Assembly (NCBI GenBank): GCA_035627955.1
Contig: DASPKU010000015.1
Coordinates: 124,001-188,000, forward strand
Direction of reading: 5' to 3'
Length of the DNA: 64,000 nucleotides
Origin: Phycisphaerales bacterium
GTDB lineage: Bacteria > Planctomycetota > Phycisphaerae > Phycisphaerales > UBA1924
Program-made: the position numbers and the translations under genes
Notes under the pieces: model-generated
Databases searched by the model: none
Seen by the model: only the letters and a program-made list of their open reading frames with translations
Told to the model about the DNA's origin: nothing
Shown: in pieces, positions 1 to 8,480 of the stretch
Layout of the letters: the number at the start of each line of letters is the position of its first letter
Numbering within the stretch: the first letter of the stretch is position 1

Positions 1-3000
1 CTCATCGCGGGTCAGCTCCTCCTGCTTCTTCGCGTTCAGGCGCGAGAGCTCCGCATCGCGCAGGGCCGGCTTCCGCGCGATCAGGTTGTACTGCTCGACC
101 CTCAGGTGGTCGCGCTGGCTGCTCTTGCCCAGCCACGCCTGGTGCTCGACAGGGTACTTCGCCGTCTCCAGCTCCCGCAGCATCTGCAGCGCCAGCTCCG
201 GCTTGTTCAGCTGCGAGCCCAGCAGGTCCGCGGCCTTGTCCTTCAGCACCGCGTTGTCGGGCTGCGCCGCGATCGCCTTCGTCAGCACCTCCTCGAGCTC
301 AGCGATCAGGCCGTTCTCCATGAAGAACGCCACGCCCCGGTCGAGGTTGCTCTTGGCCTGCTGCCCGTAGCCGTAGCCGTAGTACGAGCTGTAGTACTGC
401 GAGTAGGCCGCGCTCTGCATGGCCGACGAGTAGCTGCCGTAGCCGCCGGCGTTCTGCTGCGTCTTGTCCTCGCCCACCCCCGCGCTGAACAGGCGGGCGG
501 CGACGCTGGCCGCGCCCGCGCGGTCGCCGCTGCGCAAGAACGCCGTCGCCAGCTTCTCGATGTTCCACACGTTGCCAGGCTCGAGGTCCAGCAGCCGGCG
601 TGCCGCGGCCAGCGCCTCGGGCGTCTTGCCCGCCGCCTCCAGCGCCGCCACGAGGTTGCGGTGCAGGGCGTAATCGTCCGGTTTCTGCCGGATGCCCTCC
701 TCGAGCACGTTCACGGCGTCCTCAAGCAGGCCGTTGTTCTTGAGCAGCGTGCCCGCGTACATCTTGTGCTGGATCTGCTTCCACAAGCGGCGGGCCTGCT
801 CCACCTGCCCGCTCTCAAACTGCGTCTTGCCCAGTTCGCCGAGCACGTAGTCGCGGTCGATCTGCGGGAACCGCAGCACCTTCTGGTACCCCTCGATCGC
901 CTCGTCAAACTTCGCCAGCCGCCGCAGCAACTCGGCCCGCGCCAGCGACAGGTCCACGTCGCGGGCGTTGTGCCGCAGGACCATGTCCAGCAGCTCCATC
1001 GCCCGCCCGTACTCGAACTCGCTCACCAGCAGCTGCGTGAGGGCCCGCGCCACCAGCGTGTTCTGCGGGTCGGTCTGCACCTGCTGGTGCAGCTCGTCGA
1101 TGAGCTCCTCGAGCGTGCCCAGCTGCGTGCACGTCTCGTGCAGCTTGGCCAGCGCCTCCTGCGCGCGGTCCATGTCGGTGCGCTGCAGGGCCACCGCCTT
1201 GAACGCCGCGGCCGCCTCCTCGTACCGCCCCGCGCCCGCGAGCGCCTTGCCGTAGTCCAGGCGGGCCTCGTGACGGTCGGGCTGGGCCCGAAGGGCCTTC
1301 TCGAAGTACGGCAGCGCACGGTCCGCCTCCTCCATCCGAACCATCTGCTCCGCCACCGCGCACTGCGTGGCCACGTTGGTGGGGTCCGCCGAGGCCATCG
1401 ACTCCAGCGTCGTCACCGCGCCGGCCTTGTCGCCCGAGCGCACCTTCACGTCCACAATCGCCTCGTAGAACTGGCGGGCCCGCTGCGGGTGCATCTGGAT
1501 CAGCTGCGTGTACGTCCCGATCGCCGCGTCGATGTCGCCCGTCGCGTCCTGCAGCTTCGCGAGCTGCGTCAGGGCCTGCTCGTGCCCGGGCTGCACCTTC
1601 AGCACCGCGTCCAGCGCGGCCCGCATGGTGGTGAAGTCCCGCTGCGTGTCCGCGGCCTTGGCCAGGATCAGCCACGCCATCACGTCGTCAGGCTTCGCAC
1701 TCGTCCGCTCCTTCTCCGCCTTGACCAGGTCGTCGAGCTTCTGCGCCGAGGCGTACATCGAGACCAGCGTCGACACCGCCTCCGCCTGCTGCACCGCGCC
1801 CTGCGCCTTGTCCACCAGTGATCGCCGCACGGCCAAGGCCTGCTCCAGTTGCCCGCTGCTGATGAGCAGCTCGGCCTTCACCGCCGCGTACTTGGCCTGG
1901 TCGGGCGCGATCTCGCACGCCTTGCTGATCGCGGCGAGGGCCGCGTCGAGCTTGCCCAGGCTCCGCAGCGCCCCCGCGAGCGCCGCCTGCACAGTCGCGT
2001 CGTTGGGGCTGGCCGCTCCCAGGCGGTCCAGCGCCGCCGCGCTCTTCTCCTGATCACCCTTGAGGAGCCACATGCGGCTCAGCGCGATGTAGGGGTCGGC
2101 CTGCTTGGGCTGCACGGCGATCGCCCGCTCGTACGCCTCACCCGCGTCGTCGTACAGCTCGTACGCCTCGAACAGCGCCCCCAGCCGCAGGGCCAGGGTG
2201 GGGTCATCGACCTTGGAACACAGCACCTGCCGCCACTGCCCACGGGCACCGTCGACCTGGTGGTTGTTCGCGAGGAACTGCCCGTAGCTGATCATCAGCT
2301 CGGTGTCCTGCGGGTGCTGGCCGATGGTCCGCTGGTACTCCGCGCTCGCCCCCCCGATGTCGCCCGCACGCTCCAGGAACTCCACGCGCTTGGTGCTCAG
2401 CGCCAGGTCCTTGGGGAAGAGCTCGACCGCCGTCGCGAGGGTCTGCTTGCCGTCCTCGACCTTGCCCATCGCCCCTTGCACATCGGCGAGCAGCACGCGC
2501 ATGCCCGTCTGCTCGGGGGCGCGCTTGATCTGCGCCTCGCAGTACTTCGCAAGCTCGTCCAGCTTGTTGGACGCCCGGTAGAGCGTCACCACCCGCTCGT
2601 GCAGCTCCTTCTGGAGCCAGTGGTCGCTCGCAAGCAAACCGATCGCCTCGACGTAGCTCGCAATCGCCTCGTCACGTTTGCCCAGCTTCTCCTGCGCGTT
2701 GCCCAGCTCGCGCAGCACCTCGCACTTGCGGTCGATCTCGTTGCCCACCAGCTTGAGCATCTCGCGGTAACGCTTCACCGCGCTCTCGTGCAGGCCGCGC
2801 TGGGTGAGGGCCGTGGCCACCGCCTTCTGGTGCAGATAGTTCTCGGGGAACTTCGCGGCCAGCGTCTCCAGGGCCGCGGCGGCGTCGTCCTTCTTGCCCG
2901 CGCGGAGGTACAGGTCCGCCAGCGCCTCGCCCAGCCGGATCTGCTCGGACACGCTGCTGGCGAGGCCCTGCGCCTCTTTCAGCACGCGCTCGGCGCCCTC

Positions 3001-3606
3001 GTTGTCGCCCGTGCGCTGGTACACCTCGGCCTTGAGCACCAGCAGCTCGCTGTTCTGCTTGGCCAGGTCCGCCGGCAGCCGCTCGATGCCCTTGAGCGTC
3101 TCGCCGGCGCCCGCAGCGTCGCCGGCCCGCAGCTGCAGTCGCGACAGCACGATCTTCAGCGCCACCTGATCCGGCAGCGCGGCCACCTTCGCCTGGTACT
3201 CCTTGATCAGGTCCGGCAGCTTGTTCCGCTTGAGGGCATCCTCCACCAGCCCGTTGAACGCCGGCCCGTGGAAAGGCCGCCGCTGCAGCAGGCTCTGGAA
3301 CCGCGCGATCGACTCCTCGCCCGAGAGCTCCTGGCTCTTCTCGCCGGGGGCCGTGACCTTCGGCTTCTCGCCCTGATCCTGCTTCTGGCCTTCATCCTCG
3401 GGCTGCTCACCCTCGGCCTCCTGGGCCTGCTTCATCAAAGCTTCGAGCTGCTGCCGCATCTCGGGCGTGAGCTCGGGCATCTCGTCGTCCTGCTGCGCCA
3501 ATGCCGCGGGCGCGAGCACCCCCAGCGTGCCGGCCAACGCGTAGATCCACGCCGCGCGCACGGACACCCCCGACGCCCCATCCGCCCGCATCGCCCGATT
3601 CAGCAT
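1..3606 (-). CDS. Large exported TPR-repeat protein (3' part outside the window)
   Basis: An uninterrupted minus-strand frame runs from the ATG at 3606-3604 to the window edge: 1202 codons with no stop, so the C-terminus is missing. Residues 1-36 form a signal peptide (hydrophobic core AWIYALAGTLGVLAPAALA). Residues about 40-85 are acidic and Gln/Lys-rich, and the rest is a long run of TPR-like helix pairs with recurring A-x-Y-x-x-A/G-L and P-x-x-x-x-A patterns. A Tyr/Ser/Gly patch (SSYYGYGYG) interrupts the helices near residues 1055-1080. TPR arrays are protein-interaction scaffolds; here probably periplasmic or secreted. The partner is unknown. It is divergent from the zinc-ribbon gene. 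An alternative start lies five codons downstream. Long plus-strand frames across it are antisense shadows rich in Arg, Leu and His. Confidence 0.88.
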   Translation of the reverse strand, partial: MLNRAMRADGASGVSVRAAWIYALAGTLGVLAPAALAQQDDEMPELTPEMRQQLEALMKQAQEAEGEQPEDEGQKQDQGEKPKVTAPGEKSQELSGEESIARFQSLLQRRPFHGPAFNGLVEDALKRNKLPDLIKEYQAKVAALPDQVALKIVLSRLQLRAGDAAGAGETLKGIERLPADLAKQNSELLVLKAEVYQRTGDNEGAERVLKEAQGLASSVSEQIRLGEALADLYLRAGKKDDAAAALETLAAKFPENYLHQKAVATALTQRGLHESAVKRYREMLKLVGNEIDRKCEVLRELGNAQEKLGKRDEAIASYVEAIGLLASDHWLQKELHERVVTLYRASNKLDELAKYCEAQIKRAPEQTGMRVLLADVQGAMGKVEDGKQTLATAVELFPKDLALSTKRVEFLERAGDIGGASAEYQRTIGQHPQDTELMISYGQFLANNHQVDGARGQWRQVLCSKVDDPTLALRLGALFEAYELYDDAGEAYERAIAVQPKQADPYIALSRMWLLKGDQEKSAAALDRLGAASPNDATVQAALAGALRSLGKLDAALAAISKACEIAPDQAKYAAVKAELLISSGQLEQALAVRRSLVDKAQGAVQQAEAVSTLVSMYASAQKLDDLVKAEKERTSAKPDDVMAWLILAKAADTQRDFTTMRAALDAVLKVQPGHEQALTQLAKLQDATGDIDAAIGTYTQLIQMHPQRARQFYEAIVDVKVRSGDKAGAVTTLESMASADPTNVATQCAVAEQMVRMEEADRALPYFEKALRAQPDRHEARLDYGKALAGAGRYEEAAAAFKAVALQRTDMDRAQEALAKLHETCTQLGTLEELIDELHQQVQTDPQNTLVARALTQLLVSEFEYGRAMELLDMVLRHNARDVDLSLARAELLRRLAKFDEAIEGYQKVLRFPQIDRDYVLGELGKTQFESGQVEQARRLWKQIQHKMYAGTLLKNNGLLEDAVNVLEEGIRQKPDDYALHRNLVAALEAAGKTPEALAAARRLLDLEPGNVWNIEKLATAFLRSGDRAGAASVAARLFSAGVGEDKTQQNAGGYGSYSSAMQSAAYSQYYSSYYGYGYGQQAKSNLDRGVAFFMENGLIAELEEVLTKAIAAQPDNAVLKDKAADLLGSQLNKPELALQMLRELETAKYPVEHQAWLGKSSQRDHLRVEQYNLIARKPALRDAELSRLNAKKQEELTRDE

Positions 3607-3858
3607 GAGCAAACCCCTTGTGAGCGCCTCGCGGGCGCCGCGTGCTACTGGCCGACCAGCCTACGTGAAGCGCCCGCTCCCACCAATCCGTTCAGCAACA
3701 ATCCGCAACCTACGAACACAGACACCGCGACGTTCATCTTGGTTTCGCAATCGCAGATGGGCTTTGCCGTTGCGTCGGCTGACGCGGGCCCACCGCATTC
3801 ATAACTCAACAGGGCGCAAGAGTTGCACACAAACCCCAACCCGTTACAGTCAAAGCAC

Positions 3859-4584
3859 ATGCAGCCCCGCTGCAAATCCTGCGGCTACTCGCTCGCGGCC
3901 CTGTCCGCCGGGCCCTGCCCCGAGTGCGGCACTCCCTTCGACCCCGCCGACCCTTCCACCCTCTACCACCCCGCGCAATCTCTCATGGCCTGCGTCGCCC
4001 TCCGCCCTGCACGCTGGCTGCTCGTCCTGCACGGGCTCGTCGCACTCCCCTACACCCTGATGCTCGACAGCCCCAGCCGCCTCAAGGACGAGGAACTGCT
4101 CCCGCTCGATCTATTGGTCATCTTCTTCCCGGCGCTCGCCTGGATGCTCGGCTTTGTGCCGCACCTCGGCGGGCGCTGGCTGCTCCGCGCCCGGCACATC
4201 CCGCGCCCACGCTGGTCCAAACGATGGCTGGTAACGCCCGCCCTCATTGCGTGCATCATCACCGCTCACCGCCAGAACCTCGTGTGGAACGTGCGGTGGT
4301 GGATCGCCCGACCAGCGCTGGAGCGGTACATCGCCGATCCCGCGGCCGCGCCGGCGCGGATTGCGGGGTACGAGGTGGTCGAGATCGAGCGCCTGGAGGG
4401 CGGCGCCACCGTGCTCCACCTGGGCTGGCCCGACACCCTCTACTCCGATGGCCACCCGCAGCTCATCCATATCCCTCAGGGTGCACCCGACCCCAAGCGC
4501 ACGTTCCCATTCGGCGCCCGCTACCCGGTCCCGCGCAACGCCGACCTGGGCCACGACTGGTACGCTTGGGTGGACGAGACGTAA
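3859..4584 (+). CDS. Zinc-ribbon membrane protein of unknown function
   Basis: A 241-residue protein. It opens with a zinc ribbon: a CKSCGYSL knuckle at residues 5-12 and a CPECGTPF knuckle near residue 23, a combination frequent in planctomycete membrane proteins. Hydrophobic segments follow around residues 50-75 and 90-110 and near 130, then a soluble C-terminal region. The frame is open from 3823, but the ATG at 3859 sits directly before the zinc ribbon and is preferred. The function is not known; zinc binding is inferred from the cysteine pattern alone. It stands alone between the divergent TPR gene and terC. Confidence 0.7.
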   Translation: MQPRCKSCGYSLAALSAGPCPECGTPFDPADPSTLYHPAQSLMACVALRPARWLLVLHGLVALPYTLMLDSPSRLKDEELLPLDLLVIFFPALAWMLGFVPHLGGRWLLRARHIPRPRWSKRWLVTPALIACIITAHRQNLVWNVRWWIARPALERYIADPAAAPARIAGYEVVEIERLEGGATVLHLGWPDTLYSDGHPQLIHIPQGAPDPKRTFPFGARYPVPRNADLGHDWYAWVDET

Positions 4585-4638
4585 GTCCCCGCCGCTACTG
4601 CTTCTTCAGCTCCAACCCTCCTCTGTGCCTCTCCGTGC

Positions 4639-4676
4639 TTGTCACTCCGCCACTCGGTCAGTCCGTCACTTCCCCC
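4639..4676 (+). repeat. GTCACTCCG-type short repeat, upstream copy
   Basis: The gap before terC holds a run of GTCACTCCG/CACTCGG/GTCCGTCACT units. A similar run lies in the gap after terC (6005-6043). It follows a CTCTGTGCCTCTCCGTG element related to those at 14930-14980 and 16201-16240. It has no coding sense. Confidence 0.55.
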
Positions 4677-4840
4677 CGCCCTACACTCCGCCCACGTGTC
4701 GGGGAGTAGCCCCCCGCCGGTCACCCGGTGGGCGGAGACGGCCGTCAGCACGGGGTCTGGGTCCAGGCCCCCGGCCCCTCCAGGCAGCGCCAGGCAAGAC
4801 CACACGACCTGTGGTCTGATTGCGCCCGGAGGTCCCCCGC

Positions 4841-5980
4841 GTGTTCGAACTCTCACCGATTTTCTGGCTCTGGTCGGGTTTCGTCGTCTTCATCCTGGCG
4901 ATGCTCGCCATTGACCTGTTCGTCCTCAACCGCGAGGCCCACGTCATCCGCGTGAAGGAGGCGATGGTCTGGACGTGCGTCTGCATCGCCCTCGCCCTCA
5001 TCTTCAACCTCGCCGTGTACTTCATCTACAAGCACAACTGGCTGGGCATCGCCGACCAGTTCCTGGCGACGCACAAACCGGAAGCCGGCCTGACCGATGT
5101 GGTGGCGTCGGGCCACAAGATCGGCATGAAGGCCGCGGGCGAGTTCCTGGTGGGCTGGCTGATCGAGTACTCGCTTTCGCTGGACAACATCTTCGTGATC
5201 GCGGTCATCTTCGCCCACTTCCGCGTGCCGCTGCAGTATCAGCACCGCGTGCTCTTCTGGGGCATCCTGGGCGCCCTCATCCTCCGCGCCATCATGATCC
5301 TCGCGGGCGCCGCCCTCATCTCCCGCTTCGAGTGGATCATGTACCTCTTCGGCGCCTTCCTCATCTTCACGGCCATCAAGCTGCTGGGCAGCGATGAAGA
5401 GCCCGACATCGAGAAAAACCTGGTCCTCCGCTGGGGCCGCAAGCTCATGCCCATCACTAAGGGCTACCACGAGCAGAAGTTCTTCGTGGTGGAGGCGGGC
5501 CGCAAAATGGCGACGCCGCTGTTCCTGGTGCTGCTGGTGGTCGAGGCCACGGACGTCGTGTTCGCGGTGGACTCAATCCCCGCGATCTTCGGCATCACCC
5601 GTGACCCCTTCCTGGTCTTCACGAGCAACGTGTTCGCCATCCTGGGCCTGCGCTCGCTCTACTTCGCCCTCTCCGCCCTCATCCGCAAGTTCGAGTACCT
5701 CAACTACTCCCTCGCGGCCATCCTCGCCTTCGTCGGCGTCAAGATGATCATCGAGCAGCACCCGCCCGCGTGGGCCAACAACATCATCGGCGACCTCACC
5801 GGCTACCACTGGACCAACGTCCACGTGCCCATCCCCGTCTCGCTCGGCTTCATCGTGCTCAGCCTCACCGCGGGCGTGGTCCTGTCGCTCCGGGCCGCCA
5901 AGGCCCATCCCGAAGGCCCGCCGCCTACGCCACCCGCCCCCGAGGTGGTCGACGAACCCCAACCCAAGATCCCGCAGTAA
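4841..5980 (+). CDS. TerC/Alx-family integral membrane protein
   Basis: About 379 residues from the GTG at 4841. An upstream TTG at 4820 is in frame, but the GTG has a strong GGAGG at 4828-4832 with 8-nt spacing, which decides the start. The protein has about nine hydrophobic helices and the TerC signatures: an acidic SLDNIFVIAVIF segment in the first half and EATDVVFAVDSIPA in the second, with conserved Asp/Glu inside membrane helices. TerC/Alx proteins are linked to tellurite resistance and to Mn(II) export or metal homeostasis. The C-terminus is a Pro/Glu-rich cytosolic tail. No ter operon partners are present; the neighbour downstream is a PGPGW protein. Confidence 0.93.
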   Translation: MFELSPIFWLWSGFVVFILAMLAIDLFVLNREAHVIRVKEAMVWTCVCIALALIFNLAVYFIYKHNWLGIADQFLATHKPEAGLTDVVASGHKIGMKAAGEFLVGWLIEYSLSLDNIFVIAVIFAHFRVPLQYQHRVLFWGILGALILRAIMILAGAALISRFEWIMYLFGAFLIFTAIKLLGSDEEPDIEKNLVLRWGRKLMPITKGYHEQKFFVVEAGRKMATPLFLVLLVVEATDVVFAVDSIPAIFGITRDPFLVFTSNVFAILGLRSLYFALSALIRKFEYLNYSLAAILAFVGVKMIIEQHPPAWANNIIGDLTGYHWTNVHVPIPVSLGFIVLSLTAGVVLSLRAAKAHPEGPPPTPPAPEVVDEPQPKIPQ

Positions 5981-6004
5981 TCCCGTGCCGTTCTGATACC
6001 GATC

Positions 6005-6043
6005 CTCACTTTGTCACTCCGTCACTTTGACACTCGTCACTTA
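6005..6043 (+). repeat. GTCACTCCG-type short repeat, downstream copy
   Basis: Units CACTTTGTCACTCCGTCACT and GACACTCGTCACTT fill most of the gap between terC and the next gene. It is a direct-repeat partner of the run at 4639-4676, so terC is flanked by related repeats. Confidence 0.5.
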
Positions 6044-6050
6044 GCCCCCC

Positions 6051-6647
6051 TTGACCAACGAGCATCTTGAAATCCTGGCCTGGTTCGGCATCGGCGTGCT
6101 GGTCACCATCGGCCTGCTCGCCATCGCCTCGGCCCTCAAGCTCAACCGCCTCACCACCGAGCAGGCCACCCGCTTCGTCAACGTCGGCCTGCGGCACATC
6201 AAGCGCTTCATCATCCTTGTAGTCGGCGTGACGGTGATCCTCGCCGGCATCGTCATGCTCATCGGGCCCGGCCCCGGCCTGGTGGTGATCCCCATCGGCC
6301 TGGCCGTGCTCGCGACCGAGTTCCTCTGGGCCCGCCGCCTCCTCAAGCAGTACAAGAACTACGCCGTCAACCTCAAGCAGCAGGCCGACAACAACGAGGT
6401 CTCACGCCCAAGGCCCCTCCTCGCGGCCTTCGTCATCCTCGCCACCATCGCCGCCGTCCTGGCCCTCATCTTCCTCCGCGAGCTCCCCTGGAAGCCGGTC
6501 ATGGCCGTAGCAGGCCCCATCTTCGGTGCCGAGGTCTTCTGGTGCGTCCTTATGTTTCAGCGCTGGCGCCGCCTGCGCACGCCCGCCTCAGCGCGACCCA
6601 CCCCACTCCTCCCACCTTCACACCAGCCGCCCGCAGAACGGTGCTGA
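6051..6647 (+). CDS. PGPGW-type transmembrane protein
   Basis: 198 residues from a TTG at 6051; no ATG or good Shine-Dalgarno sequence is nearby, so the start is tentative. The diagnostic segment near residues 68-95 contains IGPGPGLVVIPIGLAVLA followed by TEFLWARRLLKQYK, as in the PGPGW family of small predicted membrane proteins. Hydrophobic helices lie near residues 9-28, 52-90, 122-140 and 150-165. The family has no established function. It lies 70 bp downstream of terC on the same strand and may be co-transcribed. Confidence 0.78.
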   Translation: MTNEHLEILAWFGIGVLVTIGLLAIASALKLNRLTTEQATRFVNVGLRHIKRFIILVVGVTVILAGIVMLIGPGPGLVVIPIGLAVLATEFLWARRLLKQYKNYAVNLKQQADNNEVSRPRPLLAAFVILATIAAVLALIFLRELPWKPVMAVAGPIFGAEVFWCVLMFQRWRRLRTPASARPTPLLPPSHQPPAERC

Positions 6648-6737
6648 TCGCCGGACTCTGACACAAACTTTGCGACGATCTCCTGCTTGCGGTATGCGCC
6701 GATATTGCTACGGTGGCCGCCTTTCCGGAGCCGCCCC

Positions 6738-8315
6738 ATGCGCCCGTCCAGCGATCTCGTCGTTCGCCTCACGCCAGCCCTGCTCATCACCCTGACCGCC
6801 GCGAGCGCTCAAGCGCAGTGCAGCCCCGGCTGGGTTCCAGGCGTCTCCGCGCCCTTCAGCACCACCGTCCGTACCACCGGCGTCCTCCCCAACGGCGACG
6901 TGCTCGCTGGCGGCAGCTCCGGCACGATCGGAACCACACCCATCCACCGCCTCGCCCGCTATAACCCGTCCTCAGCCACATGGTCCAACGTCGGCCCGAC
7001 CGCGGCGAGCAATGGCGCAGTCTGGGCCGCTCAGCCCCTTGCCACCGGCGACATCATCGCGGCTGGCACCTTCTCACAGCTCGGCGGCGTCACGGTCAAC
7101 CGTGTGGGCCGATACAACGCCGCCGCTGATACCTGGTCCGACCTCGGCTACGGCACCAACGGCGGCACCGTCCTGGCCATCCTCCCTATGCCCAACGGCG
7201 ACTTCTACATCGGCGGCAACTTCCAGCGGGTGGCCGGCGTTCTCCGGCAGCATGTCTCACGCTGGAACGCGGCCAACGGGACCTGGGCCAGCCTCAACAC
7301 GGGCATGAACAGCTCATTCGATGAAGTCCAAGCCCTCGCCCTCGCGCCCGACGGGACCATCATCGTCGGCGGCGCCTTCCTCACGACGACCGGCGTGCTG
7401 GGCTCGCCACGGATCGCCCGCTATCACCCCACCACCAACTCATGGTCGGGCCTGGGCAGCGGTGTCGATAACGCCGTCATGGATATCGAGGTCCTTGCGA
7501 ATGGCGACATCATCGCCGCCGGTTACTTCGCGACCGCCGGCGGCATGCCCGTGAACCGCATCGCCCGCTATTCGCCTTCGACGAACCTCTGGTCCCCTGT
7601 GGGCGCAGGAGTCAACGCATCGGCCAGCCCGTACATCAAGGACCTCTGCCGCCTGCCCGACGGGACGCTCGCTGTCGGCGGCAACTTCACGCTCGCCGGG
7701 GGCCAGGCCGCAGCGCACATCGCCCGCCTCGACCCGGCCACCGACACATGGTCCAACATCGGGACCGGTCTGGCTTCTGACATCGAGCACATGGCGGTGA
7801 CCGCGTCCGGCGACCTGGTAATCGTCGGCAGCTTCGGGTCCAGGATCGTGCAGTGGTCCTTCGGAGGCGCGGCCCCCACGATTAACGAACCGCCCGCTGA
7901 CCTCACGGTCTGCACCGGCTCCGGCGCCTCATTCTCCGTCACGGCAACCGGGGCCTCGTCGTACCAGTGGCGCTTCAACGGGTCCGCGATCGACACAACG
8001 CTGAATCCGTCGGGCGCGTCGGCAACCCTCGTGATCCCATTTGCAGCCCCGGAGCACCAGGGCCAGTACGACTGCGTCATCACCGGCGCCTGCGGCTCAG
8101 CCACGAGCAGCGCTGCCACGCTGAGTGTTCACTCCGCCGACTTCAACAACGACGGCGACATCGGCACCGACGCCGACATCGAGGCCTTCTTCGCCTGCCT
8201 GGGTGGCGCCTGCTGCCCCACCTGCGGCACCTCCGACTTCAACGCCGACGGTGACATCGGCACCGACGGCGACATCGAGTCTTTCTTCCGCGTCCTCGGT
8301 GGCGGTCCCTGCTGA
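6738..8315 (+). CDS. Secreted seven-repeat beta-propeller, Ig-like and GC-type dockerin protein
   Basis: 525 residues from the ATG at 6738, chosen because GGAG lies just upstream and a signal peptide ending ASAQAQC starts there (the frame is open from 6687). Seven repeats of about 48 residues follow, each with a GDxxxGGxF strand and an RxxRYxxxTxxWSxLG strand, as in secreted propeller proteins. Near residues 375-465 is an Ig-like domain (YQWRFNGS and GQYDCVIT). The C-terminus has two EF-hand-like dockerin segments (DFNNDGDIGTDADIEAFF, then DFNADGDIGTDGDIESFF) separated by a CLGGACCPTC link and ending LGGGPC. The dockerin is expected to bind calcium and anchor or assemble the protein outside the cell; no cohesin is present here. 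It is convergent with the protease gene. Confidence 0.9.
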   Translation: MRPSSDLVVRLTPALLITLTAASAQAQCSPGWVPGVSAPFSTTVRTTGVLPNGDVLAGGSSGTIGTTPIHRLARYNPSSATWSNVGPTAASNGAVWAAQPLATGDIIAAGTFSQLGGVTVNRVGRYNAAADTWSDLGYGTNGGTVLAILPMPNGDFYIGGNFQRVAGVLRQHVSRWNAANGTWASLNTGMNSSFDEVQALALAPDGTIIVGGAFLTTTGVLGSPRIARYHPTTNSWSGLGSGVDNAVMDIEVLANGDIIAAGYFATAGGMPVNRIARYSPSTNLWSPVGAGVNASASPYIKDLCRLPDGTLAVGGNFTLAGGQAAAHIARLDPATDTWSNIGTGLASDIEHMAVTASGDLVIVGSFGSRIVQWSFGGAAPTINEPPADLTVCTGSGASFSVTATGASSYQWRFNGSAIDTTLNPSGASATLVIPFAAPEHQGQYDCVITGACGSATSSAATLSVHSADFNNDGDIGTDADIEAFFACLGGACCPTCGTSDFNADGDIGTDGDIESFFRVLGGGPC

Positions 8316-8365
8316 TCACCAATAGGAACCCCGACCATTAGGAACCCCGACCGTCAGGGAGGGAT

Positions 8366-8386
8366 ACAGCCGCGCCCCGCGGCTGT
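8366..8386 (+). repeat. Perfect hairpin of the CAGCCGCG family
   Basis: ACAGCCGCG, loop CCC and CGCGGCTGT form a perfect 9-bp stem downstream of the propeller gene. Related hairpins lie at 21245-21265 and 62790-62810, suggesting a dispersed extragenic palindrome. Confidence 0.6.
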
Positions 8387-8418
8387 GCCCCCAACCGCAC
8401 GAATCGCTCGAACGAAAA

Positions 8419-8446
8419 GAGGCCCGGCGCACCCGCGCCGGGCCTC
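8419..8446. terminator. Bidirectional intrinsic terminator between convergent dockerin genes
   Basis: A perfect 12-bp stem (GAGGCCCGGCGC, loop ACCC, GCGCCGGGCCTC). On the minus strand it is followed by CTTTTCGTT, and on the plus strand by GTCATTT. It lies between the stops at 8315 (+) and 8481 (-). Confidence 0.75.
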
Positions 8447-8480
8447 GTCATTTCCAGTTTCAGTTCTCACTCTTCGGTTC

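Noticed and set aside
106-3804. Two very long plus-strand frames (571 and 651 codons)
   Set aside because: They are antisense shadows of the TPR gene, composed mostly of Arg, Leu, His and Val, without helices or family features; the minus strand gives coherent TPR sequence.
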